A stretch of 64,000 bases of DNA, taken from the NCBI GenBank assembly GCA_018340375.1, contig JAFFJZ010000003.1:1674001-1738000 (forward strand). The letters run 5' to 3'. The notes beneath the pieces are model-generated. The model did no database searches, was not told where the DNA came from, and saw only the letters and a list, made by a program, of their open reading frames with translations. Position numbers and translations under genes: made by a program. This document shows positions 36,801 to 47,150 of the stretch, piece after piece; positions within the stretch are counted from its first letter, which is position 1, and every line of letters starts with the position of its first letter. The stretch comes from Gonatopus flavifemur. Lineage: Eukaryota > Arthropoda > Insecta > Hymenoptera > Dryinidae.

Positions 36801-39800
36801 ACATTAAATGGAGAGAGAGATGAAGTTTCCAATCTTGGAATGAACGAAATATTGTTTGCATTTTTTATTGGAGAGGACCAAGGCCGGCTTCAAGCCGATT
36901 AGACCGAGTCCTCCAAATCAGGCCCGCGCTCAACTTACCAAGGGGAAAAATTTGTGGAATTATATATAATTTATAAACAATTCAAAACAGTTTATTTATG
37001 AGTTATATATAATTTTGTGAATTTTTCCACTCAGGTGGCTATTGTTGTTTCATATTTAACTTGTAAATATTACGTTTCTTTTGGCTCTTCTGATGGCACT
37101 GTGTCTACACTCAGTCAATTTTTTGTTAATTAGGTCTCCTTTACGCTTCCAAGGCTAAACTGAATTGGGATGGGTGGTGATTGCTAACATCCATGTTTTT
37201 TCACCTAGTTTTTCATTTTCAAACCAAAATGCTTTTATTAATCGATGAGTTTCTGCAGGTAATGACCTCGAGTGTTTTTTTTTAAATTGATTTCTCAACT
37301 TTTTGGAGCAGTTAGAAGGTAAAAATCCCGCTTCTCCAAAATCAAAAGAATACAAAATACGTTGAAATTAATTTTAAAAAACAGTTGAATAAAACTCGAC
37401 GTCATTACCTGCATAAATCAATGAACTAATGAAATAATTTTGGGTTTCCAATCTCAGATGAGCCAATGATGAGTTATGAGGGGTACTGCGTTGTTGTGGT
37501 CCCACGAAAAGTCGCTGTCAACGACTCATTTCTTCATGGAAATTGATCAATATTCCACAGAATATTCTGAAAATGTTACCAGAGCAGGATTTAGAAACTA
37601 TGTTTCCCTTTCCAATGCATGCATAACAAATAATGAGTGATAGGCGGTGATCTAGTGGAAACATCATTTCTAAATCTGGCGCTGAATGTTAATTTTTGCC
37701 TGGACGTAGGAGAACCCATTCAAAGCCTAACAACAATCTTTTGCTCGGCCTGTCTGGCATTTTTAGCATAGAATTGAGGTCCTCCGTTTGCCTCAATTAT
37801 TTGAATTTCAAATATATATAAATTTGAATTTCATTCAAACTTCAATAATATTTTTTTTATGTGGTTCTAAACACCCAATTAAAAATTTGGGAAATGTTCG
37901 AAAAGAAACTGGGATATAATCTCCCGCCGGTGAGAACTACGAAAATAAATAACAGTTTCTTATCGTTTCGTGGCGATTTTTGTCCCACTTTCTTCTGAAT
38001 CTTTCCAAAATTCTTAGCAGGGGAGTTTAGAATGTGAAAATCCCGAGCTAGGGAATCTTCGTGGGTTTCTTGACCTGAAGATTCAGTCCTTATTGATCTC
38101 CAATCTTCTTTTCAGAAATTCTAAGATGTCGAATGTAACCTCAGAAATTTCTTTCAGTGGGTATAAAGAATTTGAGTAACATCAGGGTGCTAGTATCCTC
38201 TCAAAGCCACTAGACACATATGATGTGAACATTAAAGAAGGATAAAACATTCCCGTATAATACCAAGAAAAATAAAGTTTCATGGGCTTTAATCCTACCA
38301 CTGAACAGGTATAATGCTTTCAGCGATAGATTTCTGAATATCAGTATTGAATACAAAACAAGTGATTTCAATTGAACAACTGCGACCCAAGCAGCAGCAA
38401 AATATATTATGAACGTTCTTCGAATATTCGAAATATGTTCTATGCACATTTCAATGAGACCGTTTCATAGGTGCTATGCATATTCATCGAACGTATGTAA
38501 TCGAATATACGACAGTACGTCAATCGAATGGTAGGGGGTGAATTTGACCTCTATCCAATCTTCAACAAGGTACGTATAGGTAATTGCTTAGACTATTATT
38601 TTTTCCCGTATGGATTTTTAAAATGTCAGTAGCTGTGTTGTAGCTCAACATCTACACGGAGAAAAGTATATGGGACTGATTACCATTTATTCGTCCTAGT
38701 TCTCATCATGACTTTAGAATAGAAAGTGAGCGATGACTCGCGATTGGGTGAACATCACGATGTTAACCTATCGTTCCCATGGTAACGTAAACAGTTTATC
38801 GTACTCACTTCGATTCCGTCTGGGACTTATTAGGCTGGGCTCCCATGCAGATCCCTAGTGTTGTTATAGTTATATTCAAATAAGACTAGTATCCTACCAA
38901 TTAAGATCGTTCCGTTCTGGACAATCCGGTTGCACGGGAGCCCAGCCTTACAATTTTGAAATATCTGTCACTGAATTACTATTCTTCATAGTAACTATTA
39001 CCGTATTCTTTTCTCCGTGTATCGTTTAAAACGGAATTATTGGGATCTCATCGAATTGCGTACGTACCAAAAGATTTTGAATTCCTATTTTGCCTGACAG
39101 CATTCGGCACTGTAATCAAATAATTTATAATTGAGGTTTGGAACGGATAGATGAGATTTCAGGAAGAGAAAGAAGTGAATTGTTAATTCTAGAACCCAAC
39201 CACCCCAGTGGAACACGAACTTATAGAGACATTCCTGGTGAAAATAAAGCGTTTTGAAGCGCGACGAAAGCGTAAGCTAAGAATAATTTAAGCGTAACAA
39301 AGCGTCATCTGGGTGTAATTGAGGAGGGAATCGAAACATTTTTTCCACCCTTCATTTGTTTCAGTTTCCGCTTTCTCTACTGCTGGATTTTCACTCGGGA
39401 TCCGATGATCGGGATCCGGGGTACTTTGATGTTCGGTTATGTCCAATGAACGAGCACGAAAGTAAGTCTTTGGAGTTTGGATCGTTTATCGAAACGAATT
39501 TGCAATAGAATACAAAAATACTGCCACATAAGTGCGTTGATTATTCTCGATTATATAAAAAAATTGCGTGAGTCTTAACCCTCCGGAAACACACCTATTT
39601 TGTCATCCAAAATCGATTGTCCGCCAGTTTAAAATCGGCATTGAAAAACAATCGGAGGTACTTGAAACCTTGATAAATGAATTGTTGTGAATGAAAATGC
39701 AACTTTTATCATTAATATTGTTTGAAAAATCCCCGAGAGCGGTTGAGGTATGACGGTCTTTTAGACCCTTCTGTGTTCTTGGAGGGTTAAACATTGTCAT

Positions 39801-42800
39801 CGACTTGAAATTATTTTTCCGAACCTTCAGAGAATCTCTCCTACGTTTTATAAACCTTCCATCAACGTTCCAGTGGCATATTGTGCAGTCTGGGATTGAT
39901 CAATTTTGCTAGGAGTACGTTTTTTTTTCATCTCCTACAGGATGTTCTCATCATGTTTTTCAAACGCATTTTCATGAAAGCGAGAACTAAATGGGACATT
40001 TATACGACGTTCTTGGAACATCCTGCGATGTTATTTGCACGTGCTCTGTGTTGGCAATCCTGGTAGAAATGATTTGTGAATTTCTACCAGGGAAGCTAGT
40101 TTTCTAAATGTTCAGAAAACCTCCGAGTACCATACGGGTAGAAAACTGTACAGAAGTTTCCTAGCGAATTTTATTCCCCAGGAAATATTAGTTTTCTTTT
40201 AGTCTCAATTCCATAAATATTTCATTTCCCGGGGAATCTCGATTTCACGGATCCATGGTCGAAATTGTGGTAGCAAAGATGATGGTTGGATTCTAGGATT
40301 AACCGAACGGATGAAAATTGATTGAGTTTTGTCATTAACCCTCAGTCCGTATACGGGGGCCATTTGTGTCCGGACGAAAACTTGGCCTGCCCATTTTTTC
40401 ACTTTGTTTACATAAATATATTGTGTAAAGACATTGTTCTTTTAGAAATATCACAGTAGATTTCTAAAGTAAAAGATTCTTGTCCAACAGTTGAACCTCC
40501 ATGTTTACCAAAAAAACGTATTCAGACTGAGAGTTGAAAAAACTCTGGTTCTTCAAAGTTCTCCAATCCATTGCCTCGAATAAATATTATCTTGTTTTTT
40601 TGGTGGAACGGAGAATATATTTCTTGTTTAACAGTTTGGAACATTGAAATAAGTGGGTGATTTACTTGTAGATGTTGTTGAGTCGGTGCCGTCCATCATA
40701 TTTTGCAGGAAGCGAAAAGCTCTTGAAGGGATCGCGGCTCCCCGGTATCTGGGATCTTCTTCTTGATGAAGGTAAGTCCCATCGCCGTCAACTACACATT
40801 AAAACCAGTGATGAGTTTGATTTTACAGGCCCAACTACAACTCTTTCTCTCGCACGGAAAAAAGTAATCAGTTTTAAGATAGAAAGCCATTTTTTTTATT
40901 TTTTTAGTTAAAATTTAGCTGATACAGCTAAAAATTTCTCTCCGTGCGTCATAAATGTTGGGTCAACTTACCTTGTTCCTTGAATTTATTCATAAGATTT
41001 TTGTCATCCTCGGCAAGTTGTTGCATGCGCATTTGTGGTCCATCGCTGTCGTTAAACGAATCCGTATCGGTAATTTTTTGAAGCACACGGAAAGATCTTG
41101 ATTGGACTGGAGTTGTCGTCGTTGGATCGTACGGTTGTGCCGAGACAGGACCTCGTGGTTGGGTGTTCCTTTTTTTCAAGCAATGTTATGGAATGTTAAT
41201 TTGATATAATCAACTGATACAAAAATTCAATCTTTTTCATATGTTGTTGACAAAGGTATAGTGAAATTTTCGAGTCCGTCAGGATAACGATATACAGGGA
41301 CGAACCTTTGCTCATTGTCTTCAACCATGATAGGGATGATGCGCGTCGCATTTGACGGTTGTGGGTAAGATTGAGGGGGAGGTTGAACCTGTTGAGGTGA
41401 AGCCCATCTCTGCTGATGAGCGCTAGGATTTTGCTTGAATTGATGATGACCTGGTTCATTTTTAGCGCTAAATACCGACGGTCTGTCTTCGATCTGTAAA
41501 AGATATGACAAACAATGATATAAACAAGAACCAAATATTATTTCACCCATCAAATAAGTTTTGAAAAAAGTTGTTTACCCTAATAGGTATGACACGTTCT
41601 TGGGGCTGCGAAATTTTCCTAAGTTCTGGATTTGGAAGATATTGTGATTGTTGCTGCACTCTTCTAGGTTCATCATTTTCGTATTGCAGGCGTTGTTGAT
41701 AATACTGTGGTTGATATTCTTGAGGTTGTTCTCTGTATTGAGGAGTAGGTGGTGTTTGTGGGGTTTGCTGCCTTGTCCGATTTTGAGGCTGTTGTTGTTG
41801 TTGCTGTTGCTGCGTTGGTCTTACTTGAATGGTCGCGGGTCCAGGTGACTGTGCCATAAAATGATTATTCAGTTTCAGAAAGTTAAACTTGACACACTCG
41901 AGAAACCACGTTAATTCTTGCTAGATCTGTTCATTGTTATTCAAGATATTAGAGAATCTTTTCGTCCCTGTTAAAAATTTCCTATAGAAAACGATAGATT
42001 TTCCTGTTTCATCGTTCAATTACGATATAAAGACGAGAATTCACGATTGGGAAACTCCACGTTCAAAACGATGGGAAAAAGTCCATTGTTTTCTATAAGC
42101 AACTTTAAATAAAATATTAAAATATTGAAATTCAATTGGTAGACTTTAAAATTACAACGAAAGTACTGAAATATTCTAGTTTTTTTGTAGTGATTTTACA
42201 AAGCGTTTGTAATTTCATACATTTTTCAATAGAATTCTACTACGTAACATTCTCAGAGTTGGTGGCCGAATGGAAGAAAACTTTACCGAACATGGAATAT
42301 CTAGTCGAAAAACTTTGAGAGAAGAAATTTGTTTGACAACAATTTTTTGTCCGAACCTGCCAAAAATCATACAACGATTGAAATCTACCTGTTGAACTGG
42401 TCTGACTTGAATACAAGCGGGTGACGAGATGGGAGAAGATTCAGCTTGTTGGATTTGCACCGGTCTCACCGAAATACTAGCCGGGGAGGATAACTGGGAG
42501 GAAATCGGGGACGATTCTGTTCGTTGCGTTGGTTGCACCTGCACCGGTTTCACTTGGATACACGCTGGGGACGTTGGGGTGTCCGGCGGGGAAGTTTTGA
42601 TGCTGTTGGAACGTTTAGTCCATTCGGGTTGTTCCTCCTGGGATCGATTCCTATTTTGCATCCAAGGAGTCGGAGCTTTTGCCAATTGCACCACCGGAGG
42701 GCTTTCCGGTGTGCCGGGAGAAAACATAATACCACCCGGAGACGTTGGATTTCTCACTTCTACTTTGGGTACGTTAGGCACAGCTTCTTGGTTTCTCCCA

Positions 42801-44378
42801 GAACCTAATTGCAAAATCAACAAAGATGGTAAATCGTTCGAATGACACATACCTATATGCAAAGTAGTAATTTGATCGTAGAAACAATTTACCTGGAGAA
42901 GAAACTTGATTGTTTGGTTCTCTGGAGGTAGTTTTGTTGAGGGTAACTTGAGGAGCGACATTCATAGGGAACACAGGAATCGCTACTTGTGGTTGCACGA
43001 AGACGTTTCCATCCGAAGGTGTTGGAGTCGTTTTGGATTCGAGACTAGATTTTGGTGGACCTTCGATTCCTTCGTCGTTCGCATTTTTTGCCACTCGTCG
43101 TGCCATTCGAGGACTCTTAATTTGTGAAATATCCAGTTTACCTCCCATTCCTGGAGTATACGTGAACGGTTTCTTATCTTTCGTCATCATAACATTCTGT
43201 ATAGCGGCCGGAGGTTCGTAAGAATTGGAATTGTTCGGAATCGATCTTTTTGGAGTTGGAGCCTGAAAATAAACCAAGCGGAATAATATAGTCAATCGGA
43301 AATTTATTCCAAATATTCCAAAGTACTTTTTTATTTAACAGATTCAACCAGTGGCTTTCATTGATTCTCAGTACTTTTCACTGATTTGAATTTAGAGAGG
43401 GTTTATCGAGAACAATTGAAAGAAATCACTAATTTCGAACACTCGCACTCGGAATATGTTGTTCTCTAATTTAACTCTCATTTCCTCACATATCGGAGGA
43501 ATTTTTCTAAACAATAATAACTCCCATCCTTTCGAGTAGCATGCATTATTGAAAGTAAACGTCTGAATGACTTCGTTACATCATTGGTACGTCACATTCG
43601 TTTGTTCCGGTTGAAGAATTATGCGGGTTAAAATTTAGGCTCACAGGAGCCTTCTCTTTTGCCGATCGATGTATAGCTGTTTGTTGAAAAAACTTAATCA
43701 ACTATTATATAAATTATATCTTACCACAGAAGTATTGATTTTGATCGCTGGTACTTGATTTGGTACAGGAGGAGGTGGTGGAGGTGGAGGTGCCATGCCA
43801 TTACCTATCAAATACATTCGAAAATTATTTTAAGAAATCAAATGAATTCCAAGTGATTCTTTCGAATGAGTCATAATTTTTTATTTATCCAGCTGTTATT
43901 CATTCGATCGAAGCCTCGATTTGAAATTTGAAAAATCTTATAAATTCGAAATAACGTATTACGTCCTGATGGACTGAAATATGAAAATTTGTTCAAGTTC
44001 GTGGAACCAGCACCCTCCAAAAGAGTGGCCAGAAATCCCCACGCTCGATCATTTTCCGGTACTTGGAGAGCTCGTATCATGGGGCGATTGTGAGTAATTT
44101 TTCCAGATTGAAACACATCAACGTTATAGCCTGAGAGCTGTAGATTCGATATCCATTTGGCATGGTTGTCATAGCTAATCGTTAAATGCTTTTCTCGTGT
44201 ATGGGCATTTGAAGGTACATCGAACATTCGTTGAATGTGAGTTCGAATTGAACCCAAAATATTCAAAGAAAATAAGTTGAATTTCAATCTCGTCTTCGAA
44301 TGCTTTATGTTAACAATTGTGAACCATTGGGGATGAAAAATTTCAATTTCCATACCTGGTGCCGAGGGGCTGGAGACT
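32388..44378 (-). CDS. Zasp-like (ALP/Enigma-type) Z-disc scaffold candidate, C-terminal exons
   Basis: Minus-strand coding exons: 44356-44378 (23 nt), 43725-43804, 42893-43262, 42389-42804, 41579-41848, 41306-41493, 40972-41168, 40666-40761, 32388-33880. All phases agree. Order of parts: a polyproline run (APPPPPPPPVP), a conserved-looking block (DKKPFTYTPGMGG, KSPRMARRV), Ser/Pro-rich linkers with repeated IQVRPVQ motifs, a poly-Gln run, then QSRSFRVLQKITDTDS and, in the next exon, IPSRAFRFLQNMMDGTDS. The SRSFR(V/I)LxxxT motif resembles the segment before the LIM domains in PDLIM5/LDB3-class proteins, so a muscle alpha-actinin-binding scaffold is inferred. No PDZ or LIM domain lies in the window. 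The last exon adds 496 disordered acidic residues. The 41306|41168 junction has a poor acceptor (A-rich), and the identity is unproven. Confidence 0.55.
34020..34238. mobile_element. Foldback element with ACGTC-rich arms
   Basis: The left arm (ACACTACGTCCACCTCTCCG continuing TGGAATT) matches the complement of the right arm (ACACCTACGTCGCCTCTCCG continuing TGGAATT). Outer words CCCACACAGGA and TCCTATGTGGG also pair. GC content is well above its surroundings. A related element is at 52027-52142. Confidence 0.65.
34430..34660. repeat. Repeat-like block of TGGGCC/GGCCA words
   Basis: Words such as ACTGGGCCATAG, GACGGGCCGATG, GAGCCCAGCAATGG, ACTGGCCCAGTGATG and ATTTCGGCCAGTAATGG recur in both orientations at intervals of 30-60 bp. 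This looks like a decayed internal-repeat element. Confidence 0.45.
35247..35417. mobile_element. CCCTGGTTNAAAAA foldback element, nearly full-length palindrome
   Basis: It starts CCCTGGTTGAAAAATCTCAT and ends ATGAGATTCTTTAACCAG. Inner blocks ACCGATTGATTCTCATTGAT and ATCAATGAGAATCAATCGGT pair almost exactly, so most of the 171 bp can fold back. Confidence 0.8.
36942..37037. repeat. Inverted repeat with ATTATATATAA cores
   Basis: GGGAAAAATTTGTGGAATTA (left) pairs with TTTTGTGAATTTTTCC (right), and both arms contain TATATATAA. A similar word string (GAGTGGAGAAATTTTCAAAA) occurs near 46498, so this is probably a dispersed family. Confidence 0.5.
38653..39021. mobile_element. TACACGGAGAAAA foldback element with another element nested in it
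   Basis: Ends TACACGGAGAAAAGTATATG and CCGTATTCTTTTCTCCGTGTA-type sequence are inverted copies. Inner TACCATTTATT/AACTATTACC also pair loosely. The 115-bp element at 38833-38947 interrupts it. Confidence 0.65.
38833..38947. mobile_element. PIF/Harbinger-like MITE with TTA target duplication
   Basis: The left end GGCTGGGCTCCCATGC and the complement of the right end GGCTGGGCTCCCGTGC match at 15 of 16. It is flanked by TTA on both sides (38830-38832 and 38948-38950), the 3-bp duplication usual for PIF/Harbinger-type elements. Confidence 0.7.
39820..39894. mobile_element. Short dispersed repeat, copy 2 (inverted)
   Basis: TCTCCTACGTTTTATAAACC followed by TTCCATCAACGTTCCAGT is the complement of the core at 30921-30972. 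It ends in GTGCAGTCTGGGA, complementary in type to the CCCAG end of copy 1. Confidence 0.55.
40851..40948. mobile_element. Short CGCACGGA foldback element in Zasp-like intron
   Basis: Starts CGCACGGAAAAAAGTAATCA and ends AAAATTTCTCTCCGTGCG. It lies 23 bp from the donor-side edge of coding exon 40972-41168, so it occupies most of the intron to exon 40666-40761. Confidence 0.6.
41227..41493 (-). CDS. Alternative terminal exon of the Zasp-like gene (short isoform)
   Basis: If the weak donor at 41305 (CAAAG|GTTCGT) is not used, the exon starting at 41493 reads through VPVYRYPDGLENFTIPLSTT to a stop at 41227-41229, giving a form that lacks both SRxFRxLQ motifs and the 496-aa last exon. Both outcomes are in frame; sequence alone cannot say which dominates. 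Confidence 0.4.
   Translation of the reverse strand: MEDRPSVFSAKNEPGHHQFKQNPSAHQQRWASPQQVQPPPQSYPQPSNATRIIPIMVEDNEQRFVPVYRYPDGLENFTIPLSTTYEKD
41780..41815 (-). repeat. Poly-Gln coding repeat
   Basis: A CAA/CAG run encodes eight glutamines in the Zasp-like exon 41579-41848, near further Gln- and Pro-rich sequence. Confidence 0.85.
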
Positions 44379-46563
44379 CTGAAACCAAAAATAAAAAAGG
44401 AAAGATAAATTTTCATTGTTATTCATAACAGAAAATTATTTTATTCGAAGGCAAAAATATCCCAATAGTATTTTAAATCAAAAGATTCAGGGTACACGAA
44501 TAAATAAGTGCATTATGTGTTTGAAATTGCCTTGACGTACAAATTGACCGTGACATCCATTTATAACGAGTGAAAAATACGAAGAATGACCGCCCTGATA
44601 TCCTATTCTCAGTATGAAAACTTGAATTTATCTGCATGGAGAAAAGAGAATCCTTTGAACGTATATTACATGCATATAGTAGTGGAGAACGTTTTCAATA
44701 CCTCTGTTAGTGCACTAAAAGCAATCTCATCTCATAAAATCCTATTTTTCTTCGTAAGCCAGAAACATTAGAAATTTTCGACAAGGTCGAAAAGACATTT
44801 TGAGAAAGTCACCCTGTATCTACTCTTTCCATCGCTAATGGTAAAAATAATCAGGAATCGAAATCTCTTGATGTCCCTGGTTCACGAAGAAAAGTAGTAC
44901 TTTATACAATCAAATTTTTTTCAGTCTACAAAAGAGCATTGAAATTATTAAAGATGAGATGCAAATTTAACTGAAGTGGCACATGTTTTAGCAATGGATT
45001 TTGCTGCAAATAAGATACTTAGAATAATCTTCGTTGAAATGATCATAACGGTATCTATATTACCCTCTTGAGTGGAGCATTTCAGCACGTTCGAATCTTC
45101 GATATAAAACATTCGATATTCATCAATTTCATTCGAGCATCCTCCTAAACATTGAAGAGTGGATTGAAAAAGAAATCAACCGAGACTTAATTTCAAGTTT
45201 GTACGTATGTAAGCTTTTCCAACCAATTGCAAAAAATGGAGAGCAAAGAAAATTCAAAGTTTCTCACTTGTCTCGAAGCGACTGACATTGACCCTGTTTT
45301 GTTCGATATTTGGAAAATGTTGAATCATTCTCATCATTATCGTAGATATTCGGTACCAGAGGAATTATCCAGATACCACGGACAAACGATAAATAAATAT
45401 TTCGTCGAATTATGCAATTTTAAAACAAAAACATTTTTATTTTGGCAACATATGCGAATTATGAGTTCGTAGCCGATTGTGAGAATTCGTGATTGAAACC
45501 ATCCTTCAATCCAGAACGATGGATGAATTAATCATCCACATCCATGTACGATAACAATTCTTTCTACTAATCTTGAACGCGCGTAAAATGTTGGAGGAAA
45601 AAATAAAATACTAATTATTCCGTTCTTGATATTTTTTTTATTGTTAATTTTCAATAAGTGGATACCATAAATTTTCTTTATCGATGTTACATTGCGTATT
45701 CTTGAGATAAATTATCATTTGAGCGAACACGTGTTTCGGTAAACGTCAACGTACACGGAGGGACTAGGGTTGAAAAAAATTAGTCAGCTATAAAATTGCG
45801 TGTAAAAGACAAACTCATACGGAATTTGTAGTCATGGAAAATTGAAGCTGCAATGCCGTAGAACTCGGATCTTTGCCAAAGACTCTAGTGCAGAAATGTA
45901 TTTAGGTGGATATACCAAGCCATGCTTAATTTTAGATCAAGCTGATCCGCGTGCTAGAGAGCCGTATAAAATACTAACGATTATTTTATTTTTAAAATCA
46001 CTTTTTTCTATCATCGTGAATGATTTTTCGATGTCGCATGGGTGATTTTTTACTCAGGGACAATGGTCCTAAGCCATTGAGAATTTGATAAAAACCTTCA
46101 AATATTTTCAAATCTTTCGTTGAAAAGTATTGAAGAATTGGAAAATGAAAGATACACGGGAAAGAGTAGCTACACCGTGGAAATTTTCTTTCACACTGTT
46201 TGTGGATTTCGTCCCCTCATATGAGAAAAAATTTTTCCACCACTTTGAAGAATTATTTTGTTTCTGGTGTTGAATCTTTTAAAAATTGAAGGAAGGTCCA
46301 CCAAATTATGGTGAAAAATTCCCCATCCATGGAGGAACTTTGCTGCCACAATCATAAATATTCAATGAAAAGTGAGATTAGGATTGCAATGCAAGTCTCA
46401 GAGCCGTTTTCAATTATCGACGGAAGAGACGATCACCGAGGGCCTCGACTCCCGCGGAGGCCTCGTCCGCAGCGGAGTTTTTCATCTCTATATCCCGAGT
46501 GGAGAAATTTTCAAAATTATATATAATTTCACAAAATCAATAATATGAGGGCTGAGTCGGCAC

Positions 46564-46704
46564 TAGTGATGGCCAACCTTGAAATAATCGATTTTATTCT
46601 ATGAAAAATTCATCATGTTTTCATTGAATTTTATATAATTTCGATCCAAATTGTATAAAAATTCTATAAAAAAGAATCGATTCTTACAAGATCGGCCATC
46701 ACTA
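46564..46704. mobile_element. AGTGATGGGCNATCTTG-type MITE, copy 2
   Basis: Left TAGTGATGGCCAACCTTGAA and, on the other strand, right TAGTGATGGCCGATCTTGTA form ~29-bp inverted repeats that run into ATCGATT. The flanks share TCGGC at a slightly shifted position, so the target duplication is uncertain. Confidence 0.75.
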
Positions 46705-47018
46705 ATCGGCCTTGCTGAATTATAAAACTCATTGGAGGACGAGGGATGGTTTGGGGTCAGGTTGTTCCAGTATAACCGAAAACTTATGTTGAACGGGCTC
46801 CGGGAGTCTATGTGAATTCAAAACGACCGATCATTCGATCAATTGGAAATTTCATAAAATTCCATCCATGTTTCTCCGACACGATTGAAAAACGTATTTT
46901 ATTAGTTCAAGAAATTGTTCTCTCAGGACATAAATGGTGACCCAAGTCGGATAGATTATATTCAAAGGACATTCTTGTGTTTGAAGCCATTCGCTAAGTT
47001 TAACAATGGTAGGTCTCT

Positions 47019-47150
47019 GGTGATGGGCAATCTTGGAAGAATCGATTCTTTTTTTTTATCGAATTTTGTCAAAATTATAACAAAAATCAATACAAACTTG
47101 ATACATTTCTTATGGAAAAGAATCAATTCCGTGCAAGATCGCCCATCTCT
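47019..47150. mobile_element. AGTGATGGGCNATCTTG-type MITE, copy 3
   Basis: Left GGTGATGGGCAATCTTGGAA and, on the other strand, right AGAGATGGGCGATCTTGCAC match well. AGGTCTCT lies just left and AGATCTCT two bases right of the ends, a possible 8-bp duplication. The copy lies 315 bp from copy 2. Confidence 0.7.

Larger units (their letters stand above)
33881..40665 (-). other. 6.8-kb intron of the Zasp-like gene, rich in foldback elements
   Basis: No coding exon was recognised. It holds the elements at 34020-34238, 35247-35417, 36942-37037, 38653-39021 (with 38833-38947 nested inside) and 39820-39894, a CCTGGTAGAAAT/ATTTCTACCAGG hairpin near 40050-40092, and otherwise AT-rich sequence. Confidence 0.6.

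Noticed and set aside
36720..36930. GC-rich words (GCACGAGCGAAGCG, GGCCGGCTTCAAGCC) considered as an RNA gene
   Set aside because: Only short partial pairing and resemblance to repeat words near 46440-46750; no RNA family structure seen.
38833..38947. Target duplication considered as TA (mariner type)
   Set aside because: The flanks match as TTA, and the ends are GC-rich unlike usual mariner termini, so PIF/Harbinger type is preferred.
43871..44416. 181-codon minus-strand frame containing AWGFLATLLEGAG
   Set aside because: The string briefly recalls the PDZ start PWGFRLxGG, but no other PDZ feature follows and the frame crosses the microexon donor; it is intron sequence.
45227..45472. 81-codon plus-strand frame with fairly balanced residues
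   Set aside because: It lies alone with no splice sites, poly-A signal or recognisable family; the length is within chance expectation for this window.
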